This document shows positions 1 through 5,031 of a stretch of 5,808 nt of DNA, piece after piece. Within the stretch, counting starts at the first letter, position 1. Every line of letters starts with the position of its first letter. The translations under genes and the position numbers were made by a program. The stretch is from an uncultured Clostridia bacterium (GTDB lineage Bacteria > Bacillota > Dehalobacteriia > UBA4068 > JAAVYR01), in contig CAMNVD010000076.1 in assembly GCA_946562005.1 (NCBI GenBank), positions 1-5,808 on the forward strand. Reading direction: 5' to 3'. The notes under the pieces were generated by a model, which had not been told where the DNA came from, ran no database searches, and worked only from the letters and a program-made list of their open reading frames with translations.

Positions 1-1
1 C

Positions 2-649
2 CGTCGGCAGGGGCAGGCTGTGGCTATTTTAGACGGTGATATAACAGGACCGTCTATCCCGAAAATGTTTGGTATCACCGAAAAAGCTCAAGGCATGGAT
101 AACTATATGTTGCCTGCTGCTACCAAAACCGGTATGACGGTGATGTCCACCAATATGCTTTTAGAAAATGATACGGACCCTGTGGTGTGGCGTGGGCCTA
201 TCATTGCTAACATGGTCAAACAATTTTGGACTGATGTGGTCTGGGGAGAAGTGGATACTATGTTTGTGGATATGCCGCCGGGGACTGGCGATGTGCCGCT
301 GACGGTATTCCAGTCTCTTCCTTTAGACGGCATCATTATTGTCACCTCGCCTCAGGAGCTGGTTTCTATGATAGTGGCAAAGGCCGTGAAAATGGCGGAG
401 CTGATGAATATCCCTATTTTGGGTGTGATAGAAAACATGAGCTATGTTTCCTGTCCTGATTGTGATAAGAAAATCTCTGTTTTTGGGGAAAGTCATGTAG
501 AGGCGATTTGTGAGGAATTTCATCTGCCTCTTCTGGGAAAGATTCCTATCGACCCGGAGCTAGCCAAGGCCTGTGACCAGGGTTTGGTAGAAATGTTCGA
601 AGCGCCTTATTTTGATGAAATAGCAGAAAAGATAAAAGTAAGCAAATAA
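2..649 (+). CDS. mrp: Mrp/NBP35-family Fe-S cluster carrier ATPase, 5'-truncated by window
   Basis: This P-loop NTPase of the Mrp/ApbC/NBP35 group is known to carry and deliver Fe-S clusters to apoproteins in the cytoplasm. The frame is open to the window edge, so the start and the Walker A loop (about 70 residues, judging by the usual 270-290 length) lie outside; the GTG at 20 is an internal valine, not the start. Visible motifs are LDGDITGPSIPKMFG (about 29-73), typical of Mrp switch I; the Walker B-like DMPPGTGD (269-292); and ENMSYVSCPDC, whose CPDC (452-463) is the CxxC pair that holds a bridging cluster between two subunits. The C-terminus (GKIPIDPELAKACDQG) is also typical. The TAA stop at 647-649 runs directly into a terminator, so this is the last gene of its transcript. 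Family assignment is very secure; the individual client proteins are not known. Confidence 0.95.
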   Translation, partial: RRQGQAVAILDGDITGPSIPKMFGITEKAQGMDNYMLPAATKTGMTVMSTNMLLENDTDPVVWRGPIIANMVKQFWTDVVWGEVDTMFVDMPPGTGDVPLTVFQSLPLDGIIIVTSPQELVSMIVAKAVKMAELMNIPILGVIENMSYVSCPDCDKKISVFGESHVEAICEEFHLPLLGKIPIDPELAKACDQGLVEMFEAPYFDEIAEKIKVSK

Positions 650-679
650 AAAAGAACGGCTCTTTAGCCGTTCTTTTTT
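650..679. terminator. Bidirectional intrinsic terminator between convergent genes
   Basis: An 11-bp perfect stem is formed by AAAGAACGGCT (651-661) and AGCCGTTCTTT (666-676), with the 4-nt loop CTTT; the A/T flanks extend it by one or two pairs. A T run follows on the plus strand (to 679), and the A run at 648-653 gives a U-rich tail on the minus strand. It lies directly after the mrp stop and about 20 nt past the dehydrogenase stop, so it can end both convergent transcripts. Confidence 0.93.
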
Positions 680-697
680 ATTTAAAGATTTTTCTGA

Positions 698-1645
698 TTA
701 TAAAATTTGGTTAATCCGTTCTCCCTTGAGCCAGGTGGTAATATTATCAAAGGCAATCTCTGCTCTGGTAACCAACGCTTCCTTGGTGGCAAAGCCTACG
801 TGAGGAGCAAGAATGGTATTTTTCGCATGGAGCAGTGGATGGTCGGCGGGAACGGGTGGTTCCATTTCAAAGACATCGATGCCTGCGCCACGGATAGCGC
901 TGCTATTTAGGGCGTCTGCTAGCGCCTGGCTGTCTACCACAGGACCGCGGGCGGTATTGATAAGGCAGGCAGTCGGTTTCATTTTAGCGATGGCGTCTTT
1001 GCCGATTAAACCTTTTGTTTCTGCATTTAATGGGCAGTTGACGGAAACAAAGTCGCTGACAGACATGAGTTCATCTAATGATACATAGCGAACTCCCATG
1101 TCGAGGGCTGCTTGTTTCTCACTGTGGCTATAAGCGATGACTTCCATGCCCAGGGCTTTGCCGATTTCTGCCACTCTGAGACCGATAGCGCCAGTACCGA
1201 TAACGCCTAAGGTTTTGCCTTTTAACTCGGTGCCAATCATGTTACCCTTATTCTGGGAGGCGCGGGTGGCTGCGTCACAAGGCAGCATAAAGCGGGAAAG
1301 AGCAATCATAAAGCCGAACGTCAGCTCTGCTACCGCAAAAGTGGAGTAGCCTGCCGCATTAGAAACAGCGATGTTTTGGGTACGGCAAGCGTCTAAGCCT
1401 ACATGGTCCGTACCGGTGAAGGCAACGGAGAGCATTTTTAAATTGGGGCATTGAGCGATAGCATCGTTAGAGAAGGGATAGTTGGCGATAATGGCGACAT
1501 CCGCATCCTTTACCCGGCTCACCAGGTCTCCTTCGTTTGCTGGGCGGCTATCGAAGGCTACAAAATCATGACCTGCTAGAGTGTTACTTAATCTTTCTAA
1601 AATTTCTGGGGCAATGCCCAATGGCTCTGCCAATACAATACGCAT
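698..1645 (-). CDS. D-2-hydroxyacid dehydrogenase (NAD-dependent, 315 aa, complete)
   Basis: This is a member of the D-isomer-specific 2-hydroxyacid dehydrogenase family (phosphoglycerate, glyoxylate/hydroxypyruvate and D-lactate dehydrogenases), cytosolic enzymes that interconvert 2-oxoacids and D-2-hydroxyacids with NAD(P)H. The nucleotide-binding Rossmann motif GxGxxG is at residues 150-155 (GTGAIG). The catalytic triad is visible: Arg233 in NTARGPVVD, Glu262 in DVFEMEPP and His282 in APHVGFAT. The substrate-binding domain occupies about residues 1-100 and the C-terminal tail, and the length is normal for the family. The ATG start at 1645 is supported by AGGAGG (1653-1658) seven nt upstream. 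The gene appears monocistronic, with its own promoter at 1697-1725 and the shared terminator at 650-679. The acidic residue that normally selects NAD is not obvious after the glycine motif (IAYSHSEKQ), so cofactor and substrate are left open; a SerA-type role is not supported because there is no ACT domain. Confidence 0.93.
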   Translation of the reverse strand: MRIVLAEPLGIAPEILERLSNTLAGHDFVAFDSRPANEGDLVSRVKDADVAIIANYPFSNDAIAQCPNLKMLSVAFTGTDHVGLDACRTQNIAVSNAAGYSTFAVAELTFGFMIALSRFMLPCDAATRASQNKGNMIGTELKGKTLGVIGTGAIGLRVAEIGKALGMEVIAYSHSEKQAALDMGVRYVSLDELMSVSDFVSVNCPLNAETKGLIGKDAIAKMKPTACLINTARGPVVDSQALADALNSSAIRGAGIDVFEMEPPVPADHPLLHAKNTILAPHVGFATKEALVTRAEIAFDNITTWLKGERINQIL

Positions 1646-1696
1646 ATGGGTTCCTCCTATAAGTTAAATTTTAAAAAAGGCTCTATGTTTATGTTT

Positions 1697-1725
1697 ATTC
1701 TAACATCTTTTGTCATTTGATTCAA
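1697..1725 (-). promoter_or_regulatory. Housekeeping-type promoter of the D-2-hydroxyacid dehydrogenase gene
   Basis: Read on the minus strand, a -35 hexamer TTGAAT (1725-1720) is followed by exactly 17 nt and a -10 hexamer TAGAAT (1702-1697). TGT directly before the -10 makes an extended -10 element. Transcription would start near 1690, giving a leader of about 45 nt. It lies just downstream of the terminator at 1734-1765, as expected for an independent unit. Confidence 0.7.
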
Positions 1726-1733
1726 TGAAATAT

Positions 1734-1765
1734 AAAAAGGAGCTGTCTGTGATAAGATAGCTCCT
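1734..1765 (-). terminator. Intrinsic terminator of the 735-aa secreted-protein gene
   Basis: On the minus strand, AGGAGCTATCT (1765-1755) pairs with AGACAGCTCCT (1748-1738), with one A-C mismatch and a 6-nt loop. Five Ts and a further T-rich stretch follow directly (1737 downward). The hairpin begins 23 nt after the stop codon at 1789-1791. On the plus strand the mismatch becomes a G-U pair, and a T run at 1770-1775 follows a short spacer, so weak activity in the other direction is possible. Confidence 0.85.
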
Positions 1766-1788
1766 AGGATTTTTTAGTTTTGTTTATT

Positions 1789-3996
1789 TTACCAGTCTTT
1801 CTCCGGAATGAGCATGAGGAGGATAGGGGAGTCAGAGCCGCTGGGGGCCATGTAGGTGAGGGTCTTGGTCTCTCCTGCTTCCAAGGTGCCGATAATGATG
1901 CCGTTGTGGTTGCCTTTGAGCAGGCCACTGTTGGCAAGATAGCAAAGTTTGCCGTCAAAATTGATAAGAGAACCTTGGAACATGGTGCCACGGGGATTAA
2001 GCATAACACCGACTTTTTCTTCTGCGGTGATGGTGATGTGGTGCAGCACGCCCCGATTGCCGTTATTGACGGTAGGGGTATTGGTCATGGCGTCATTACC
2101 AGAGAGGAAATAACCGTCATAGGCGTCTTCTCTGCCTACGATAATTTTTTCGATTTCTTTACCGCTGGCGGTGACAGCCATGTCGATGGTAGCATTTGCA
2201 AAGGTACCCCGGATGTGGGTGAGAATTTTATCTAGTTTTACCAGTTGAGTAACGTCTGGATTTTTCATGGTATCTGGTACAGAGCAGATAGTGAATTCTA
2301 ATGGTTCTGCACAGGATACATCAATGAGCCCTGCTACTAAGTCGTCAATAGCAAGAGCGCGTTGCCCATGGTTGATGATGTATTGTTCGCCTGGTTGGAT
2401 GGTAATAGTTTCTGGTCTTTCTTCTCCTTGCAGGTAGTTGACAACTACTTGCTGACCTACTTGGAGCACGTCTGGCCATGGTCCTACTTGAGCTTTTTTC
2501 TTAATGGTGAGTTGGATAGGATGGTCGCTGGTATTTCTGGCGATGGCCCAGATATTGATTTTATAGGTAGCGGTGTTTCTGTGGTGGAAGCGCAGACGGA
2601 TATCGCCGCTGGCGCTGTCTTGATACAATATGCCTGTCATAGATACTTTTTCTGGATTGTTGCTGGCAATCAGAGTAACAGGCTGGTGAGAAACACTAGT
2701 GATTTCAGCGGCGTCATAGTCGTTATAGTTAACGTTGTTATGGTTTAAGTAGATTTCTCCGGGAATGACAGATTGGAATTTATAAGCAAGCTCGGAGAAA
2801 ACTTCTTTTTTGTATACCTGCACATCGATGGATTTTGGTTCACTCCAGTTGCCATAGGCGTCTTTTACCTGGAGGGATACGGTAACGAAACCAGGATACC
2901 AGAAGCTTCTTGGTTTTTCTGTTACTTCTTGGGTTACACCCTTTTCGTCTTTCCAGGTATAGGTGTAGCGGGTCTGGGTGATTTCTTCCCAGTGTTCGTT
3001 GGCTGCTACATAAGAGAAGTCGATGTCTTCCCCTGGATAAAGTCTGGTAGTGGTAGCGTCAAATTTCGTGATAACGGGAGGTTCGTTGACCAAGATTTCT
3101 ACTGCTTGGGTGGTCCAGTCACTCCATACTTTTTTATCATTTTGTACCCGTAGGCTAATCTGATAGGTACCGGCTTGTGGGTAAGAAAAGGTTTTGCTTA
3201 AATCATCTGTTTTGGTAACGAGCTGTCCGTCTTTTTCTACTTTCCATTCTCTTTTGGTGATAGTGTTGCCGGCGGGGTCGTAGCTGTAATCATAAAGGAT
3301 GAGCGGTTGTCCGGCAGTAATGGTGCTTTCTTGTTTAAATTCTGCAATCGGTATGATGATTTCTCTAGCTGGTGTCAGGATAGAAATCCCGCTGGTGGCT
3401 GCATCATAGCTGACATTACAACCAAAGACTTCTGCTAAAAGACGAAGTGGAACAAAGGTGTAACCGTCTTTTTCTACCGGTGGCAGGGGCGCTTCATATA
3501 AGGCTTCACCATCTAATACCGTGTTATTGGCTAAGTCAATGGTTACTGTTTTCTCTGGAGAGATAATGGTAACTGTTTTGCTTTCTTGGTTCCAGGTAAC
3601 GGTGGCTTTTAATACATCTTGAGTAAGAAAGCGCAGCGGTACCATGGTTACATCTCGGTCTATGAAAGGTGCGGCTGGCATCAGGATTTTTTCTTCATTG
3701 ACGATGGCTGTTTGGTTAGCTGGATAAAGGAGGACTTTATCCCGGACTTGGGCAACCCCGGCTTTATTCTGACTTGGTTGTTGTGGGGTGGGGATTTCCT
3801 CTTGATTTTGGCCTTCTTCATTTAGGGGGGTATCGGGAGCATTGTTTAGCTCGCCGTTGTCTGTTGGTGTGTTTGGGGTATTTTGTTCTGTTGTGTTGTC
3901 AGTTGCTGCTGCAACATCATCTGCTGCTAGGGCCGGCATAGAAAATAAAAGGCAGGCGCCCACTACGGCAGCTAGGACTGGTTTTTTTGTAGACAT
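1789..3996 (-). CDS. Secreted multidomain protein: copper-amine-oxidase-like N-terminal domain plus tandem PKD/Ig-like domains (735 aa)
   Basis: This is an exported envelope protein of unknown role. Residues 1-24 form a Sec signal peptide (basic MSTKK, hydrophobic core, ALA-A cleavage after 24). Residues 25-80 are a low-complexity N/T/P/D/E/Q linker. Residues about 85-208 match the 'copper amine oxidase N-terminal' domain, a stalk-like fold common in exported Firmicute proteins; its two half-repeats each carry VPLRxL (119-124 and 182-187) followed by a beta-rich segment. Residues about 215-303 and 305-396 look like two PKD/Ig-like domains, with SYPQAGTYQISLRVQ and WYPGFVTVSLQVKDAYGNW as their closing strands. 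Residues 400-735 are beta-rich and I cannot assign them. No catalytic amine oxidase domain, SLH repeats, LPXTG signal or transmembrane anchor is seen, so no enzyme activity should be assumed. The ATG at 3996 is backed by AGAAGG (4010-4005) eight nt upstream. It is divergent from the lipoprotein gene, with candidate sigma-A-type and ECF-type promoters upstream. Confidence 0.88.
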   Translation of the reverse strand: MSTKKPVLAAVVGACLLFSMPALAADDVAAATDNTTEQNTPNTPTDNGELNNAPDTPLNEEGQNQEEIPTPQQPSQNKAGVAQVRDKVLLYPANQTAIVNEEKILMPAAPFIDRDVTMVPLRFLTQDVLKATVTWNQESKTVTIISPEKTVTIDLANNTVLDGEALYEAPLPPVEKDGYTFVPLRLLAEVFGCNVSYDAATSGISILTPAREIIIPIAEFKQESTITAGQPLILYDYSYDPAGNTITKREWKVEKDGQLVTKTDDLSKTFSYPQAGTYQISLRVQNDKKVWSDWTTQAVEILVNEPPVITKFDATTTRLYPGEDIDFSYVAANEHWEEITQTRYTYTWKDEKGVTQEVTEKPRSFWYPGFVTVSLQVKDAYGNWSEPKSIDVQVYKKEVFSELAYKFQSVIPGEIYLNHNNVNYNDYDAAEITSVSHQPVTLIASNNPEKVSMTGILYQDSASGDIRLRFHHRNTATYKINIWAIARNTSDHPIQLTIKKKAQVGPWPDVLQVGQQVVVNYLQGEERPETITIQPGEQYIINHGQRALAIDDLVAGLIDVSCAEPLEFTICSVPDTMKNPDVTQLVKLDKILTHIRGTFANATIDMAVTASGKEIEKIIVGREDAYDGYFLSGNDAMTNTPTVNNGNRGVLHHITITAEEKVGVMLNPRGTMFQGSLINFDGKLCYLANSGLLKGNHNGIIIGTLEAGETKTLTYMAPSGSDSPILLMLIPEKDW

Positions 3997-4049
3997 CGTT
4001 TCAACCTTCTTTTCAGTTATTTCTTATTTAAATAAATAGCTATAGGACT

Positions 4050-4078
4050 TTAGACGTAAAAGTTTTGCTTTTGTTTCA
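4050..4078 (-). promoter_or_regulatory. Candidate ECF sigma-factor promoter of the 735-aa secreted-protein gene
   Basis: On the minus strand TGAAAC (4078-4073) is followed by 16 nt and CGTCTAA (4056-4050). TGAAAC with CGTC/CGTA at 16-17 nt is the established pattern for ECF sigma factors of the Bacillus subtilis SigM/SigW/SigX type. Transcription would start near 4043, giving a leader of about 47 nt with the AGAAGG ribosome binding site. The same core occurs, inverted, before the divergent lipoprotein gene. Seen: both boxes and the spacing. Inferred: recognition by an ECF sigma factor, since none is encoded in the window. Confidence 0.6.
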
Positions 4079-4115
4079 AGATGTTCGTGATAGCTGCTAA
4101 TAACGTCAATAACGA

Positions 4116-4144
4116 ATTATACCATATTTTACCCAAAATAAAAA
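4116..4144 (-). promoter_or_regulatory. Sigma-A-type extended -10 promoter of the 735-aa secreted-protein gene
   Basis: On the minus strand a perfect -10 TATAAT (4121-4116) is preceded directly by TGG, which makes a full extended -10. The -35 position at 17-nt spacing reads TTTTTA (4144-4139), a poor match, which the extended -10 may offset. The start would be near 4109, giving a leader of about 112 nt that contains the ECF-like promoter. Confidence 0.6.
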
Positions 4145-4195
4145 CCGGAATTATTTGTTAGAAAATATTTGGTTAAGAATATATATATTTTTTCA

Positions 4196-4224
4196 TTGAC
4201 AGGGTGGTGGTTTTATTTCATAAT
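4196..4224 (+). promoter_or_regulatory. Sigma-A-type promoter upstream of the DUF4358 lipoprotein gene
   Basis: A perfect -35 TTGACA (4196-4201) is followed by 17 nt and CATAAT (4219-4224, five of six consensus bases). The A/T run at about 4173-4193 sits where an UP element would lie. The start would be near 4231, leaving a leader of roughly 134 nt before the ATG at 4365. Confidence 0.7.
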
Positions 4225-4277
4225 AAGGCATTGATGGATTAGATGGAAAATGAATAGAAAAATAATAGTAGAATATC

Positions 4278-4306
4278 GGGAACCTTTTTGTTTTGTTTTT
4301 CGTCTA
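4278..4306 (+). promoter_or_regulatory. Candidate ECF sigma-factor promoter of the DUF4358 lipoprotein gene
   Basis: GGGAAC (4278-4283) is followed by 17 nt, nearly all T, and CGTCTAA (4301-4307). GGAAC/GAAC with CGTC is a usual ECF box pair, and T tracts in the spacer are known to favour some ECF sigma factors. The predicted start near 4313 gives a leader of about 52 nt, ending in AGGAGG (4350-4355). The -10 core is identical to that of the divergent gene's candidate site. Confidence 0.55.
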
Positions 4307-4364
4307 AGAATCAAAATAAAAAATAAAAGGTAAATAATCTGGAAAATTTAGGAGGACTGATTAA

Positions 4365-4877
4365 ATGAAGAAAAAATATGTAGCATTAGCCCTTTCTCTT
4401 GTTTGTGTGATGTGCGCTTTTGTTGGTTGTGGTAAAGATGACGGCGGTAAAGAACCAGAAAAACAACCAGCTGTAGCAGATATTATGACCCCTATTTTAG
4501 GAAGTGTGCAGGAAACTGGCATGATGAACGATGTTACTACAGAAGAATTCTTTGTGGAACAGCTGAAAACAGAAGGTTTGCTTTCTGTAGAGGGGTTAGC
4601 TGAATACAGCATTTACATGAATATGATGAATATCCGCACCGATGAAATCGGTATCTTCAAAATGGAAAGTGCAGACCAAGCTGCAGCTATGCAAGAAGCC
4701 ATCAAAAAGCATATCGAAAATAAAATTGCCGGTTGGATGCCTGGTTATATGCCGGAAGAAATCGAAAAAATGGAAAACTATACCATGATTACCAAAGGCA
4801 ACTATGTGATGTATCTCATTGCTAGTGAGGCAGATAAACAAATCGCAGAAGAACAATTTAATGCTGCATTCAAATAA
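4365..4877 (+). CDS. DUF4358-type lipoprotein (170 aa, complete)
   Basis: This is a small membrane-anchored lipoprotein of unknown function. Residues 1-22 form a lipoprotein signal peptide: MKKK, a hydrophobic core, and a lipobox-like FVGC with Cys22 as the probable lipidated residue (phenylalanine at -3 is unusual but tolerated). A charged G/K/D/E/P linker follows (23-35). Residues about 36-167 match the pattern I know for DUF4358: an early acidic helix, the strand RTDEIGIFKMESADQAAAM (91-109), a long amphipathic helix (110-122) and the closing YTMITKGNYVMYLIASEAD (139-157). It is methionine-rich (15 of 170). The ATG at 4365 has AGGAGG nine nt upstream. It is divergent from the secreted 735-aa protein gene and upstream of an MBOAT gene; I recall DUF4358 genes near MBOAT/DHHW genes in other Firmicutes but cannot verify this here. 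A terminator follows at 4918-4953. The domain name is fairly secure; its function is not known. Confidence 0.85.
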   Translation: MKKKYVALALSLVCVMCAFVGCGKDDGGKEPEKQPAVADIMTPILGSVQETGMMNDVTTEEFFVEQLKTEGLLSVEGLAEYSIYMNMMNIRTDEIGIFKMESADQAAAMQEAIKKHIENKIAGWMPGYMPEEIEKMENYTMITKGNYVMYLIASEADKQIAEEQFNAAFK

Positions 4878-4917
4878 AAACGGCTTCTTAATGAGATAAT
4901 AGAAAAACCTGATAGGT

Positions 4918-4953
4918 AAAAGGCGTTGCAGGATAGCAGCGCCTTTTATTTTT
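4918..4953 (+). terminator. Intrinsic terminator after the DUF4358 lipoprotein gene
   Basis: AAAAGGCGTTGC (4918-4929) pairs with GCAGCGCCTTTT (4936-4947), a 12-bp stem with one G-U pair and a 6-nt loop (AGGATA), followed by ATTTTT. It lies 41 nt after the lipoprotein stop and 78 nt before the MBOAT start, which argues against a simple two-gene operon, though read-through is possible. Confidence 0.88.
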
Positions 4954-5031
4954 ATGGATTTTTTGGTGAAATTTTGTTATTCTAAAAAATAGAAATGGAT
5001 TTTATTTTGATCTATTAGAACGAGGCTAGTT

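Larger units (their letters stand above)
3997..4364. other. 368-bp divergent regulatory region between two exported-protein genes
   Basis: No gene is seen here. The AT-rich stretch holds two outward-facing promoters on each side: sigma-A-like distal sites (4116-4144 minus; 4196-4224 plus) and ECF-sigma-like proximal sites (4050-4078 minus; 4278-4306 plus), ending in the two ribosome binding sites (4005-4010 minus; 4350-4355 plus). The central part, 4145-4195, is almost pure A/T apart from a CCGG, and includes a TATATATA run just upstream of the plus-strand -35. I recognise no riboswitch or small RNA gene. Confidence 0.8.

Noticed and set aside
20..22. GTG at 20 as a start codon for the Mrp gene.
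   Set aside because: The frame is open upstream to the window edge with family-typical residues (RRQGQA), and a start here would lack the P-loop essential to the family.
813..1349. Plus-strand open frames (813-1088, 1137-1349) opposite the dehydrogenase gene.
   Set aside because: They are antisense to a gene with all catalytic motifs intact and show no ribosome binding site or recognisable protein features.
1390..1396. A third CGTCTAA, on the plus strand inside the dehydrogenase gene.
   Set aside because: The nearest upstream GAAAC is about 23 nt away, too far for an ECF promoter, and no gene follows in that direction; probably chance.
2707..2736. An N-Y-N-D-Y stretch (residues 421-427 of the secreted protein) resembling the N-Y-(D/E) topaquinone site of copper amine oxidases, tempting given the N-terminal domain name.
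   Set aside because: The rest of the catalytic domain, including the HxH copper ligands, is absent, and the N-terminal domain is widespread in non-enzymatic exported proteins.
1780..3153. Plus-strand open frames of 126-151 codons (1780-2235, 2362-2748, 2773-3153) opposite the secreted-protein gene.
   Set aside because: They lack ribosome binding sites, have F/V/W/G-rich compositions typical of antisense frames, and lie opposite a well-supported gene with signal peptide and domains.
4011..4110. Minus-strand leader with AAGCAAAAC...ACGTCTAAAG, faintly like the core of a c-di-GMP-I (GEMM) riboswitch.
   Set aside because: The conserved tetraloop/receptor parts and paired stems are missing, and the same bases are better explained as an ECF-type promoter.
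4283..4330. Possible hairpin between CCTTTT (4283-4288) and AAAAGG (4325-4330) in the lipoprotein leader.
   Set aside because: The arms are AT-only beyond the first two pairs and interrupted by mismatches; the T tract fits better as an ECF promoter spacer.
4980..4994. Small inverted repeat TTCTA-AAAAA-TAGAA before the MBOAT gene.
   Set aside because: Five mostly A/T pairs in an AT-rich stretch are expected by chance and too weak for a stable RNA structure.
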